64,000 nt of DNA from Astropecten irregularis (lineage: Eukaryota; Echinodermata; Asteroidea; Paxillosida; Astropectinidae), in contig OZ020252.1 of NCBI GenBank assembly GCA_963971285.1, positions 8,531,662 to 8,595,661 of the forward strand, given 5' to 3'. The position numbers and the translations under genes are program-made. Of this stretch, positions 10,870 to 21,699 are shown piece by piece (position 1 is the first letter of the stretch; every line of letters begins with the position of its first letter). The notes beneath the pieces are model-generated. The model worked only from the letters and a program-made list of their open reading frames with translations, did no database searches and was not told the DNA's origin.

Positions 10870-11750
10870 AATGCTGAGAAACGGAGGCTCAGGCTCAGGC
10901 TCAGGCTCCAGCTCTGTCATCCATATGCTGAAAATAAAGGTTGTGGTATTACATTGAAGCTGAAGCTCTGTTTTCCTTTTCAAACCAGAGAATCTACTTC
11001 AGAACCGCAGTCAAAAGTTTTTTTTTTGATAACCACTTCATTCAAAATGAATTCACAAAATGAAGCCGGAGCTTGAGACGGAGCCTGAGCCTCCGTTTCG
11101 TAAAACGCCCATATGGGGTTTACGAAACGGAGGTTCAGGCTCAGGCTCAGGCTTCAGCTGTGACATCCATATGCTGAAAATATAGGTTGTGGTATTACAT
11201 TGAAGCTGAAGCTCTGTTTTCCTTTTCAAACCAGAGAATCTACTTCAGAACCGCAGCCAAAAGTTTCATTTTTGATAACCACTACATTAAAAATGAATTC
11301 ACAGAATGAAGCCGGAGCCTGAGATGGAGTCTGAGCCTTCCATATGGGGTTTACAAAACGGAGGCTCAGGCTCAGGCTCAGGCTTCAGCTCTGTCATCCA
11401 TATGCTGAAAATATAGGTTGACTTGTGGTATTACATTGAAGCTGAAGCTCTGTTTTCCTTTTCAAACCAGGGGCCGATTTCACTAACGCTTTGCGACCAT
11501 CGTAAAGCCCAAATCCATCGCTAAACGGAAAATCGATCGCTACTTTGAGTAGCAATTTTCCGTTTAGCGATGGATATTTGGGCTTTATGATGATCGCAAA
11601 TCATTAGTGAAATCGGCCCCTGAGAATCTACTTCAGAACCGCAGCCAAAAGTTTCATTTTTGATACCCGCTATTTCAAAATGGATTCACAAAATGAAGCC
11701 GGAGCCTGAGACGGCCAGAGCCTGAGCTTCCGTTTCGTAAATCATTGCCT
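10870..11750. repeat. Three tandem GGCTCAGGCTCAGG foldback elements in a RING-CH intron
   Basis: Three copies (about 10870-11100, 11110-11340 and 11345-11745) share AAACGGAGGCTCAGGCTC, CATCCATATGCTGAAAATA, GAGAATCTACTTCAGAACCG and AAGCCGGAGCCTGAG. The outer parts of each are inverted. The third is interrupted by the foldback at 11470. Confidence 0.88.
11470..11620. mobile_element. Foldback inserted in a GGCTCAGG repeat
   Basis: Ends GGGGCCGATTTCACTAA and TTAGTGAAATCGGCCCC, with inner AAATCCATCGCTAAACGG pairing with CCGTTTAGCGATGGAT. The two sister copies read CAAACCAGAGAATC without it, so the insertion point is exact to a few bases. Confidence 0.85.
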
Positions 11751-11818
11751 GTCCCCCAGCTGACCCTGATTAACAAGCGGTATATGTAAATTGTATGCAA
11801 ATGTGTTTTGAACGATAG

Positions 11819-11993
11819 GACTTGGAAGACTCGTTATGCACCGAGTCCGAAAAGCAGAGATGGAGGATTGTCGTCTCGGCAATATACCATATGGTTCTCC
11901 TGATGGTTCCAATAGCAGCTACAATACTGATCATGAGCATGCCACCAGGCCATCAGTGGGAAACACACTTTGCAACAGGTTGGGGTCTTCCAG
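11819..11993 (+). CDS. RING-CH E3 ligase, TM1 exon
   Basis: The exon runs from acceptor gatag to donor CCAG|gtgaaa (58 codons plus one base). It reads DLEDSLCTESEKQRWRI, the first helix VVSAIYHMVLLMVPIAATIL, then IMSMPPGHQWETHFATGW. The short lumenal loop with His and Trp between two helices is typical of MARCH layout. The acceptor lacks a strong pyrimidine tract, so the exact start could shift by a few bases. Confidence 0.82.
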
Positions 11994-12094
11994 GTGAAAA
12001 AATATCCATATAAGAATTCATTATGTCAGGGAGTTTTTTTGACCGTCGACTTTATACGCTTGTTCCTTTGAATAAATTTGGCAGCATCAAGGAT

Positions 12095-12484
12095 TTGCAA
12101 GGCCTCAAAAAAAAAAAAGGTTGAGTTTGAGACAGAAAATGGACTCAACAGTTTGTTAACAGTGCAAACAGTCACCATGGGAAATCTTGGCTCATCAGAT
12201 GCTGGGTTTTTCAAGGAAATTACGATTTAGTGTCTTTTAAGAATTATCGTTTGTCTGAATGATCACGAATGATCTTTTTAGCGTTTCGTATTGCGTGGTG
12301 TAACCGGTAAGGATTCGGAAGGGGGGTAAGATTATTTCGGCCGTATTTCTGCTATCCAGATGAACAATGCGAAAAAGGTACATGAAACAACGTCTGTAAG
12401 GAAGTTTAAGACCTTCACTTCTGTTTAAGTACTGTACCAAATTCAGCCCAAATGCACATCTTTGCAAATCCTATATGCTCCCTT
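12095..12484 (-). mobile_element. TTAA family 2, rearranged right-end copy
   Basis: Reverse-orientation right-end sequence (GGATTTGCAAGGCC, GAGACAGAAAATGGACTC, CACCATGGGAAATCTTGG), ending in a second terminus CAAATCCTATATGCTCCC, then TTTAA. Both outer ends are family 2 right ends, as in the 2859 copy. Confidence 0.6.
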
Positions 12485-12843
12485 TAAAAGGTAATTTCAT
12501 ACTTTAGTTTTTGTCAAAGAAATTTGCAGATTCATGGGCAAAAATGTCAAGAAAGATGCAGTAACAGTCATCTGTGAAATTCCCAGTCCCATACAGTGCC
12601 CACTTTCTGAGAAAACAGTGAAAAACGCAAACTGTATTTTTCAAAATCTTTTCACCATTATTTTTGATCTTCGGAAGATCAAAATTGTTTTTGGTCATTG
12701 GTCAGTTGGTTTGACACTTTTCTGGATAGATACAGCATTTCAGGCAGAACGGTATTGTTCTCATCTATCAGAATCTTTATACTAAGTTATAGTTATATCT
12801 GCGAAGATTCCTGTTTCGGTATGCTACCAAAGTATGATATTAA
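12484..12843 (+). mobile_element. TTAA family 1 copy in a RING-CH intron
   Basis: Full-length but diverged copy, TTAA at both ends. Its left end abuts the right end of a family 2 element (CTCCCTTTAA). It lies in the intron between the two membrane-helix exons of the RING-CH gene. Confidence 0.82.
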
Positions 12844-13236
12844 ATATATTATTAATATATTGTTATTAAATATCGGTAGTTCCTGTGTATAGAAGTTGTG
12901 CAGTCACATGATCAGGACGCTATTTTGGATGGCAACGCTGTACACATGTATAATGCACATACGTACAGTGTAAACATGTAACCCACGTGCGTTCGCGTAG
13001 CTTGCAAATCAACCGGACACAGAAGTGCGTGCATATTATGATGCTGTCTGGTACCACGCGTACACGTGCCGTCCAAAATGGCCGATAAGCTGTCAAGTTA
13101 ATGTATGTCACGTGCACGCTCTCTATAAAGTTATTGGGAGAAGAAAATGGCCCAGCGCTAGGATTCCAGAATTTGGCTAATATAAATTCCAATGGTTGCC
13201 ATACACTCTATGTTTTTTCCTATCTCTCACATGCAG

Positions 13237-13466
13237 TTCGAATTGTCCTTTCTATCGTTATCTTCTTGGTATACTTCCCGGTGCTCTATTGTTGCTTCTT
13301 GAAGAGGAGGTCTTTCTTCGCCAAGTGCCACCGTCTTATGGATAACATCCGCCACACTTTGGTCTCAAGAGACAATACTTATATTCATTTAGTCACCTAC
13401 TCAACACCTGCACAAACTAGATCCATTCATCACTCAGTCACCTATTCCAGAGAAACTACAGTGTAG
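13237..13466 (+). CDS. RING-CH E3 ligase, TM2 and C-terminal exon
   Basis: The exon follows a strong pyrimidine tract ending acatgcag. With the G carried over it encodes VRIVLSIVIFLVYFPVLYCC (TM2), then FLKRRSFFAKCHRLMDNIRH and a tail ending HHSVTYSRETTV before TAG. Basic KRR after TM2 fits a cytosolic tail. The last roughly 30 codons look like diverged units of the minisatellite that follows: ATTCAT, then CAGTCACC, then CCAGAGAAACT, echo the repeat's ATTCACC, CAGTCGCC and CCACAGAAGCAACT. Confidence 0.88.
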
Positions 13467-13499
13467 TTCCATTCACCCTCTCAAAAACCCCACGGCTAA

Positions 13500-14550
13500 G
13501 AAATGTCCATTCGTTCAGTCGCCCATTCCACAGAAGCACTTCCATTAACCCAGTCACCCACTTCACAGAAGCAACTTCCATTCATCCAGTCGCCCACTCC
13601 ACAGAAGCAACTTCCATTAACCCAGTCGCCCACTCCATAGGAGCAACTTTTATTCACCCACTCGCCCACTCCACAGAAGCAACTTCCAACCACCCAGTCA
13701 CCCACTCCAAAAAAGAAACTTCCATTCACCCAGTCACCCAGTCACCCACTCCACAGAAGCTACTTCCATTAACCCAGTCGCCCACTTCACAGAAGCTACT
13801 TCCATTAACTGAATCACCCACTCCACAGAAGCAACTTCCACCCACTCCACAGAAGCAACTTCCATTTTAATACCCAGTTGCCCATTCCACAGAAGCTACT
13901 TCCACCCACTCCACAGAAGCAACTTCCATTTACCCAGTTGCCCATTCCACAGAAGCAACTTCCACCCACTCCACAGAAGCAACTTCCATTTACCCAGTTG
14001 CCCATTCCACAGAAGCTACTTCCACCCACTCCACAGAAGCAACTTCCAATCACCAAGTTGCCCATTCCACAGAAGCTACTTCCACCCACTCCACAGAAGC
14101 AACTTCCATTTACCCAGTCGCCCACTCCACAGAAGCAACTTCCATTCACCCAGTCGCCCACTTCACAGAAGCAACTTCCATTCACCCAGTCGCCCACTTC
14201 ACAGAAGCAACTTCCATTAACCCAGTTGCCCACTCCACAGAAGCAACTTTCATTAACCCAGTCGCCCACTCCACAGAAGCAACTTCCATTAACCCAGTCG
14301 CCCACTCCACAGAAGCTACTTCCATTTACCCAGTCGCCCACTCCACAGAAGCAACTTCCAAGCACCCAGTCACCCACTCCAAAAAAGAAACTTCCATTCA
14401 CCCAGTCACCCAGTCACCCACTCCACAGAAGCTACTTCCATTATTAAACCCAGTGGCCCAATCCACAGAAGCTACTTCCATTAACCCGATCACCCACTTC
14501 ACAGAAGCTACTTCCATTAACCCAGTCGCCCACTCCACAGAAAACTCCAT
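13500..14550. repeat. 36-bp minisatellite with 60-bp higher-order units
   Basis: About 1 kb of tandem units. The basic 36-bp unit contains CCCACTCCACAGAAGCAACT followed by TCCATTAACCCAGTCG. Between about 13861 and 14100 the period is exactly 60 bp, made of a 36-bp unit and a 24-bp unit lacking the CATTTACCCAGTTG part. A variant segment with CCAAAAAAGAAACTTCC occurs at 13703 and again 672 bases later at 14375, so a block was duplicated. All periods are multiples of 12. Long open frames of 189 aa (plus, PQK-rich) and 195 aa (minus, NGSCFCGVGDWV repeats) are by-products. Confidence 0.95.
13867..14450. other. Open frames through the minisatellite, not annotated as genes
   Basis: Two long overlapping frames on opposite strands follow from a repeat whose unit length is divisible by three. 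No start context, splice site or conserved domain supports translation. Confidence 0.7.
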
Positions 14551-14728
14551 TTTCAAATGAAATTATTCTTATGAGGCCAGCATTATTATAAAAATAAACG
14601 ATTTGATTTTCCAAGCAAAATTTGTGTGAAAATTACATTTGTAGGAAATATTCATAGCATTGGCTGGCAAAAATATAATTGGTGGTAGCCAGAAACAATA
14701 GCACTGGAAGATGACACATGTAAACTAT

Positions 14729-14748
14729 AAAAAAAAAAAAAAAAAAAA
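14729..14748. repeat. Poly-A tract
   Basis: An uninterrupted A run of about 20, after the minisatellite region. Confidence 0.8.
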
Positions 14749-14835
14749 TGCTGTGTTTATCTGATAAAAACGAATGTAATCAACGCAAACTTGAAGTTCA
14801 AAAGCACATTTTTGTTTATTTTTCTACATTCAAAA

Positions 14836-15600
14836 ATTATTGGCTTTTTCGCGGAAGCGAAAAGCCTTTATTTTTGTTCTGTTTTTTTTTTTTTTTCTTC
14901 TTCTTCTTCTTCCTCTTCTTCAGCCAAATTTCGTATAGACTTTGTACAGGGACATTCTACGCGCCACTTTGGTCACTTTTAAACAGCTGATCTTAATCAA
15001 ACTTGGTGTGAAGGAAGTCCATATAGGGTAGTTGTCTCCCGAAACTTTTTGTCATTGTGACGTCATCAGGTGTCATGTGACCAGCGATTTGAATTTAATA
15101 ATCAAAACCTTTAAAAATCAACAAAAAATCAACGGTTTGAGATATTAAGTTGATTCTTTCACCAAAAGTGATTGTTAGGCAAGGTCTTTCTTTGTGACAC
15201 ATTACTTGACCTCTGTGACCTCTACTTCCGGTCAAACAGGAAGTAGCTCCTCATTTAAAAGTGGTAAGAGCTAGGATCATGATTGTTTCACCAAAAGTGA
15301 ATATTAGGCAAGGTCTTTCTTTGTGACACATTACTTGACCTCTGTGACCTCTACTTCCGGTCAAACCGGAAGTAGCTCCTCATTTAAAAGTGGTAAGAGC
15401 TACAATCATGATTCTTTCACTAAATATCAATGTTAGGCAAGATCTTTCTTTGTGACACATCGCTTGACCTCTGTGATCTCTACTTCCGGTCAAACAGGAA
15501 GGAGCTTGTCAGTCAATGTTAGGGAAGGTCTTTCTAATGACACAAAATCTGATTGACAAGCAATTTATATCATATGCGGAAAAGCCTTATGTGCTGTTTC
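14836..15600. repeat. Repeat region with 129-bp tandem units
   Basis: Three tandem units starting near 15152, 15281 and 15410 (period 129) plus a partial fourth. Each has CAAGGTCTTTCTTTGTGACA, CTTGACCTCTGTGA and TACTTCCGGTCAAAC, and AGGAAGTAGCTCC in most. Outer CGGAAGCGAAAAGCC (14850) and GCGGAAAAGCC (15575) may mark element borders. A poly-T/TTC tract lies at 14881-14920. Confidence 0.85.
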
Positions 15601-17570
15601 AAACAGCCATAAACTCTAGTTGTTTTTGCTTTTACTGCTTTTATGCACATATGTACATACATTTAAATACACTTTGTTTGTCTTTACTCTGACTTGTTTC
15701 AAAATAAAAGGGATTGTACAGAACTGTTTTTTGCAACAAAACCGTTGCTAACAGTGAAAGCACATTCTGCAATCCATCATATACCTTAACTGACAAACCT
15801 GTAGAAGTTTCAGGTCAATCAGCCAGCTGGGTCACGAGAAAATAGTGAAAACCTGTTTACATATTTCAACGAATGAATATTCCAATGGAAAATAGTTTCA
15901 TTTATTTTTCAACGAATACGGCATTTCAGACAAAATCATTTCATGGGATGTTTTCTCCTATCATCACCATTATACTGGTTTAGTTCTATGTGAATCTGTG
16001 ATCTTGAAGTGTATTTAGTCTTACAAATTCTGTACCATCCCTTTAACTGAAAGATTTGTTTCCCGTTCCATTCTTGCCTTTATTCCTTTTTATAGTCAAT
16101 TTGGACAAACATTTTTGTAAAATATGGGACTTAATTATATCTAAAGATGTCAAGATAAATGGGCTACAAACTATGAATTTTTGTGTGTTTCTATTTCTTG
16201 TTGTTCTCTTTCCTTTCGTTAAAATTGAGAAAAATTTCAAGAAAACATTCTCATTGTTAAAGACCACAGGTGGATTGCAATAAGCAGTCTTAAAGCTGTC
16301 TATATGCCTTAGGCGGTCTTAAAGGGCTTGGAGTTAGTTGGTCTATAAGTTAGACCATTGCAATGAAGTAGTCTTACTGCAAAGTGCTCAGCCAGTCTTT
16401 AAAGAGTTAGCCTGCTTGGAGCTGGCTTAAAACTGCCTTTGCTTGGAATTTCCCTTACTCGGTTGCAATTGCAATAGGTTTTGTTGACCAAATTGCATTG
16501 CAAATAATGAGTTGTACAATGTACCTACAAGGGTTCTATGAGTTTTTTTCCATTTTGATTTTCCAATTTCTCCACTGCGTTTCAAGCCGTCCAGCAACAT
16601 GTGTGATTATGTGCACACATTGTTCATACTGTGTATTGTTATGCACGTCACAGAGTGGACAAATTTTCAGTAATCATGGGTGAATAATTTACTCCACAAG
16701 GGGCTAACAAAGACTTTATTGCTATGGGTTAACTTTGTTAACTTAATACTCAAGACGGAGAAAGTCAGCTTATAAGTTTGCATATTTAAGCCTGGCACCA
16801 CTTAAGGCCGTTTTATTGCAATCCGCCCCCTGAGCTTAAAAATAATTCTTTTTATAGCATGACACTCCAAAAATAAATGTTCAAAGTGCATCAATAATCT
16901 GCTCAGCTTTCCAACCAGTCATCAAACATCAAAATATCAATTAACCCACTAATCATTTGATTAATTTCAAACTTAAAATTGATAAGAAATTGTATAATTT
17001 GACAATATGTACATATGATAATCAGGGTAACAATTTAAACTCTGCAAGTGGATTATTGTGGAAGAAAAATTAACAATGGCTGTCCTAGCTTTGGGAAGTC
17101 AAATAAAAATAGTCTTGGAGAAAGGTCCTTAGGATCGAAATGTCAGGCCCTCTGATCCTTACTGTATAATAATAATAATAATATAGATTTTTAAGCGCAC
17201 TTATCCGGCAGAACCGATCAAGGCGCAAAAGCAAATAAGATATGAGCAAAAACAGACGGGGAATTTGAGGAAAGCAAAACCTACATTGTGTACCGAAAAT
17301 AGATAGGGGCCTGAACAATGTTAATTTTTTTTAACGGTTGATCCAAGAACATTATCAGATCTTTTTGTCACCCTGGGGTTTGATCCCATTGTGATGATCA
17401 GAATTGTTCGAGTGTACTCAACTCTGGTATGTGGGCGCAGGGTGTTTGGGGTCACATACCTGGTCCATGCCGATGGTGTGGAGCCAGGCATGATTTACAC
17501 GAAGGCCCACATTGTCAAATACATAGATCTGTCATTCATGCCTCTTGAGCATTAGAAATTGACCCGGTAT
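15600..17570. other. Intronic DNA, mostly unassigned
   Basis: Inside the large seven-helix intron. It contains the 16265-16830 foldback, a decayed TTAA-type relative near 15780-16045 (GGTCACGAGAAAATAG, then CATCCCTTTAA) and a short ATA/AAT run at 17166-17182. No exon seen. Confidence 0.5.
16265..16830. repeat. Foldback element, about 565 bp
   Basis: Ends GGTGGATTGCAATAAG and TTTATTGCAATCCGCCCC, with AGTCTTAAAG-type motifs and CTTAAGGCCG inside. Confidence 0.65.
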
Positions 17571-17574
17571 TCAG

Positions 17575-18050
17575 GATCCGGTTGTCTCATCAAACATGTG
17601 CATGAAATGATAAACCTGTGAACATTTGAGCTCAATCGGACATCTGAGTCACGAGAAAAATAGCGAAAACCAGACTCAATTTTTCTTATAAAACATGAAG
17701 AAAGATTTTGATCTTACCCCGAATTCAAAACTGTTTTTCGGTCTTTGTTTTACTAATTTCTGGATAAATACAGCATTTCAGGTGGAAATATTTTATCGGT
17801 ATGTTTCTACCAGCACCATCTTCATACCTTGAGTGAAAGGGGATAACCCAGGTGAGGGTGTTCTTTATGTTTGTTCCAAAAAAAAGACACTTAATCTTGA
17901 TATCCTTGAAAAACCCATCACCTGATGAACCAAGATTTCCCATGGTGACTGTTTGCACTGTTTACGAACTATTGAGTCCATTTTCTGTCTCAAACTCAAA
18001 CTTTTTTTGGGGGAGGCCTTTCAAATCCTAAATGCTCCCTATATACCTAT
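17575..18050 (+). mobile_element. TTAA family 2, left-truncated copy
   Basis: It contains TCAAACATGTGCATGAAAT, the GAGCTCAATCGGACATCTGA block, the shared core and the right end GGCCTTTCAAATCC, then AATGCTCCC. The left terminus is missing. Confidence 0.75.
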
Positions 18051-18779
18051 CCGTTTACAACAATGCAAATTATAATTATATACTGGGTGTGAGAGAGGGC
18101 GCTATTCATGGCTTTTTTGGTTCCTCAAATTTGATATACTTTCTCACTCTCAACAACTGGTGGCGCCATTCATTCAACTATGGGTGCACCCAATAAATAG
18201 CTCAAAAATCAATGCACCAAGCTGATTATCATATTCTGTGTACCATCAAATGTTTTTAAAACATGCAATTTTGGGGGTCATGCAATTAATATATTGTGTA
18301 ATTATGACGAGTTATCACAACCTGGGGGTTCAGTGCTTCAGCCTATTGCGGAGACTTGAGACATTTGGATTTAAAATCTGGCCCTACTGTACATTGTTTT
18401 GAATGTGGAGGGTTGCTTCATGGAAGCTGGTAGCAAGTCGGTTACGGAAAAAGGACATTTAGGGGGTGTTTGTTTGGCGCAATTATCGAAAAATTGAATC
18501 GGCTATCAAACAAAAAACCTGAAAAGAATTGGGTAGATGAGGGTTCAAACTACCATTTACAGTATTGCACCAACAACTGAGAGACTCCTGGATGAGGTTT
18601 TTTGAACTGAGAAGTTGAGGGATTTTCCACTATTAAAGGTCAATGGGAGTTAATAGTGTGGTTCACCCACCCCTATACCCTCGTCTGTACTGTACAAGGT
18701 GTTGTACCTTCATGTTCCTTCACAGTCAAACATCTAGGTGAGTTTGATGACTTGATCACTCATCTTATTACCAAATTGG

Positions 18780-19160
18780 TATTCATTGAAGAGTGAACAA
18801 AGAAAAATTGACTGGAGCTGGATTCAAACCGGCAACCTCCTGAATACCATACAGTCGCTCTACCAACTGAGCCATCCCCATTGTCAATTATCTTTGTTCG
18901 TTTGGCAGTCAGAAGCCATGAAACCACGCACATACCACCATACCCCAAGGATCGTCTCAATGATACATGTACATGCAGCAATGCTGCAACCTGGGAACGG
19001 TATATGGGGGATCACTCAAAGAGGATATGGCTTTTTAATTATAATCATCGAATAGCCACAAGGGAAACTGACTGAGTTTAAATTCATTGAAAAGTGTTTG
19101 TGAAGAAAAATTGACGGGAGCGGGATTCGAACCGGCAACCTCCTGAACACTGTACAGGCG
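18780..19160 (-). repeat. tRNA-derived SINEs (family B), two copies
   Basis: Two minus-strand tRNA-like heads at about 18800-18878 and 19110-19160 (CCGGTTTGAATCC or CGGTTCGAATCCCGC, AGCGACTGTATGG, TCAGTTGGTAGAG), each preceded by a GTGAACAAAGAAAAATTGAC-type tail. Confidence 0.8.
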
Positions 19161-19993
19161 ATTAATGAATTAATATTCATTACGGGAAGAAGTCCACCGA
19201 TGACCATCACTTGTGCACATCTCTATGGAACCAGCAGTGGGCATTTTGAGATAAAATGGCTGCCGCTGCATTGGAGTGAATCATTGTAGGTCAAAAACAC
19301 CCCATACATGTCGTAAAACTTACTTTTCAGATACGCTACCCTTGTGTTAAACAGCTGTGATTGAAGTTCATCATCAATTGTATCCATTAAAAAGTAACGC
19401 TTAGAAGATTTAAGTCACGTTCGGTACCGTGGGTCGCTGTCGGCTTCGGTGCAGATTTTGCAGTAAGAAATGTGACATGTCACACTGAGCAAGTTATGAA
19501 CGATTCTGACTGAATATTCTGTAAGGTTGCCGGAACCAAATCATAGCAAGATTCCCGAACACAAACGTAGATCGAGACCAGAAACTCAAGTAATAATACG
19601 TCGCCGCAACGATCGTTGCAGCATGTTTTACACATGCGCTATGCATCCATTGATCGTGCACATTATACACGTGCGCAATATAGCACTGTCATTCATTTCC
19701 ATAAATCAGAGCTCTGGCAACAGAGCATTTTTTCTCAGCCTTGTCCTGTTTGCAAAAGATCCGTATATATATGCACAGCACTAATCCAAACACCACCACA
19801 ACATGCTTACCCACATGCATGTTTGTAGACAGACCAGCCTATGAAAAAATTACTCACATGCTATGTTGGTCCACTTGACCAATCAGCAAGAACGTTATAT
19901 GAACAAAAGGCCATTCATTGGCCAGTCAGGAGAGCACTGTGGTACATGCTACGAACATTGACGGATCATGTGTAATGCAGAGAAAAATCACCA

Positions 19994-20070
19994 GGGGCCG
20001 ATTTCATTAAGCTCCGCGATGCGTCGCAACTCGATTTGCGACCCGTCATAGCTTTTATGAAATCGACCCC
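19994..20070. repeat. 77-bp foldback with GGGGCCGATTTCAT ends
   Basis: A short relative of the 11470 and 20530 elements; core GCGATGCGTCGCAACTCG. Confidence 0.75.
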
Positions 20071-20529
20071 TGATCACACGCAAGAATCGGATAAAAATCA
20101 CAATATGGGCGATTCACAATAGTGCGCTTCCAAGAGTATGCGATGCATTGGCCAATCACAATGAGTGGAATCGGTCGACCCTTTGCAGATGCGCATTGGG
20201 TCAGCAAATTCCGTACTGTGAACAATGATCATTTGGCGTCGGTACTGCATGCTGCACACGACACACATATATGAGTAAAACGCTTCAAATCCAAAATTGG
20301 AAGCTGCCCAAACACTCCGGCTGCGTTCGAGTGAGCTACTCTTGTTAACACGAGTATATTCCTGAGCGCTCGAATGGCCGGAGTATGACACTCGGGTCAG
20401 CGAGAGTATACTCTCCAGATATGGGGAGTATACTCCTGCACCGGAGAGTATTGCGCGCGCATCACACTCGTGTTACCGGGAGTAACCGCTAGAACGCAGC
20501 CTCCATGTCCAAGAATCCGGTTGCACCCT

Positions 20530-20677
20530 GGGGCCGATTTCATAAAACTTACGCCGTGTCGCAGAGTTAAGACGCATCCATACTCTATGGATTCATCACA
20601 TCTATGCGATGCGTCACAACCACGACGCGTCGCAAATCAAGTTGCGAAGCGTCACGGAGCTTTATGAAATTGGCCCC
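20530..20677. repeat. 148-bp foldback with GGGGCCGATTTCAT ends
   Basis: Ends GGGGCCGATTTCATAAA and TTTATGAAATTGGCCCC; several GCGACGCATC-type palindromes inside. Confidence 0.8.
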
Positions 20678-20800
20678 TTCTCCCGCTATCCATCTTGTGA
20701 TTTCTCACGTTCCAACCACTTGCTACTGCAGAAAATATCCCATGGGCAGAAAAGCTTGCACAAACCCTACCCCAAAGCCTGTGAGAGAAACACGACTTAC

Positions 20801-20898
20801 CAAAGCACTCCTTGTCAGTGTCATTGCTGAAGGAGAATCCAAGCACAGCGACAATAGTGAAGTACGACATGAACAATATCAGGGCTGGCAACACTAAC
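20801..20898 (-). CDS. Seven-helix protein exon (TM4 and extracytosolic loop)
   Basis: A 98-nt exon between acceptor ttcttcag and donor TTTG|gtaagt. It encodes LVLPALILFMSYFTIVAVLG then FSFSNDTDKECF. NDT is an N-glycosylation sequon, so this loop may face the lumen or outside. The final G joins AT of the 6183 exon as Asp. Confidence 0.8.
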
Positions 20899-20985
20899 CT
20901 GAAGAAAAATGGACAGAAAGGAAAGGCAGAGGGGAGTCAGTCACAGTAGACATCATGATTATAACTTTGACTGACTTTTGGCACA

Positions 20986-21190
20986 GTGGGTTCTGGCTCA
21001 GGCTCAGGCTTTGTCTCTATCATCCATACACTAAAAATATAGGTTGTGGTGTTTCAATGAAGCTGAAGCTCTGTTTTCTTTTTCAAACCAGAGAATCTAC
21101 TTCCGAACTGCAGCCAAAATCCTCTATTTTGCTGTTATTTTAGAATGGATTAAACAAAATGGAGCCGGAGCCTAAGCCAGAGCAGGAGCA
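20986..21190. repeat. GGCTCAGG-type element
   Basis: Shares TCATCCATAC, AAAATATAGGTTGTGGT and GAGAATCTACTTCCGAAC with the 10870 array; ends in GAGCCGGAGCCTAAG. Confidence 0.75.
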
Positions 21191-21347
21191 GAAGTTTGGA
21201 AAAGGCCCCATGTCTGAATTGGAGGATATGGCTGTGGCTGCAACTGTTGCTAAGGGTGTTGCCAAGGATATCTCCCCCACTTCCAGTACACGCTAACGCA
21301 GTGATCCAGCCACAGCTGTAGCCGGAGCCCCACCTATACAGTATTTC

Positions 21348-21663
21348 GAGCACATGGTTTTGAATGGCGCCCTCTTTTGATTAAAAGAAGAAACTACGGT
21401 GATGTCAGTATATTATTTTTGTACACCGCCAATCATCTTTTATTGAAATCTGGGAAGCTGGAAAGCTAATCATGAGCAAAAGACCAGTGGGGAAATCTGG
21501 GAGATGATGTCCATGCCCAATATTCTTCTAACTCCGTGTTTCTTTCAGGAATAAATCGCGCACCACGCACCAAGCCAGAGTTGTACTGCATTTCGATCGA
21601 TAAACACCATCGCAGTTTCTTGTTTTAATCAATAGAGGGCGCCATTCAAAACCGTGTGCTCGG
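21348..21663. repeat. Foldback element, 316 bp
   Basis: Ends AGCACATGGTTTTGAATGGC and CCATTCAAAACCGTGTGCT; inner AGAGGGCGCC motif on both arms. Confidence 0.8.
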
Positions 21664-21699
21664 ATTACTGTGTATATACAGTACATAGTCTAGAATATT

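Larger units (their letters stand above)
9960..13466 (+). other. RING-CH (MARCH-type) membrane E3 ubiquitin ligase gene
   Basis: Three exons (9960-10259, 11819-11993, 13237-13466) join in phase 0 then phase 1 to a TAG at 13464. The product is about 234 residues from the first exon boundary: a RING-CH domain, a linker, two membrane helices about 30 residues apart and a Ser/Thr-rich tail. This is the usual two-helix MARCH arrangement. Family members sit in endosomal, plasma or ER membranes and attach ubiquitin to membrane proteins, taking it from an E2. The gene lies wholly inside an intron of the minus-strand seven-helix gene. Which MARCH it corresponds to cannot be told from the sequence alone. 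Confidence 0.88.
13467..14620 (+). other. Probable 3' UTR of the RING-CH gene, including the minisatellite
   Basis: No gene signal follows the TAG until an AAATAAA-type poly(A) signal near 14590, just beyond the minisatellite. If that signal is used, the mRNA's 3' UTR holds the whole array. The transcript end is an inference. Confidence 0.35.

Noticed and set aside
13814..14447. 189-aa plus and 195-aa minus repeat proteins
   Set aside because: Both follow from a minisatellite unit divisible by three; no start, splice or domain support.
13504..14550. CRISPR array
   Set aside because: Units are directly tandem with no unique spacers, and the DNA is clearly from an animal.
14881..14990. Phe/Ser-rich frames over poly-T and TTC runs
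   Set aside because: Low-complexity sequence.
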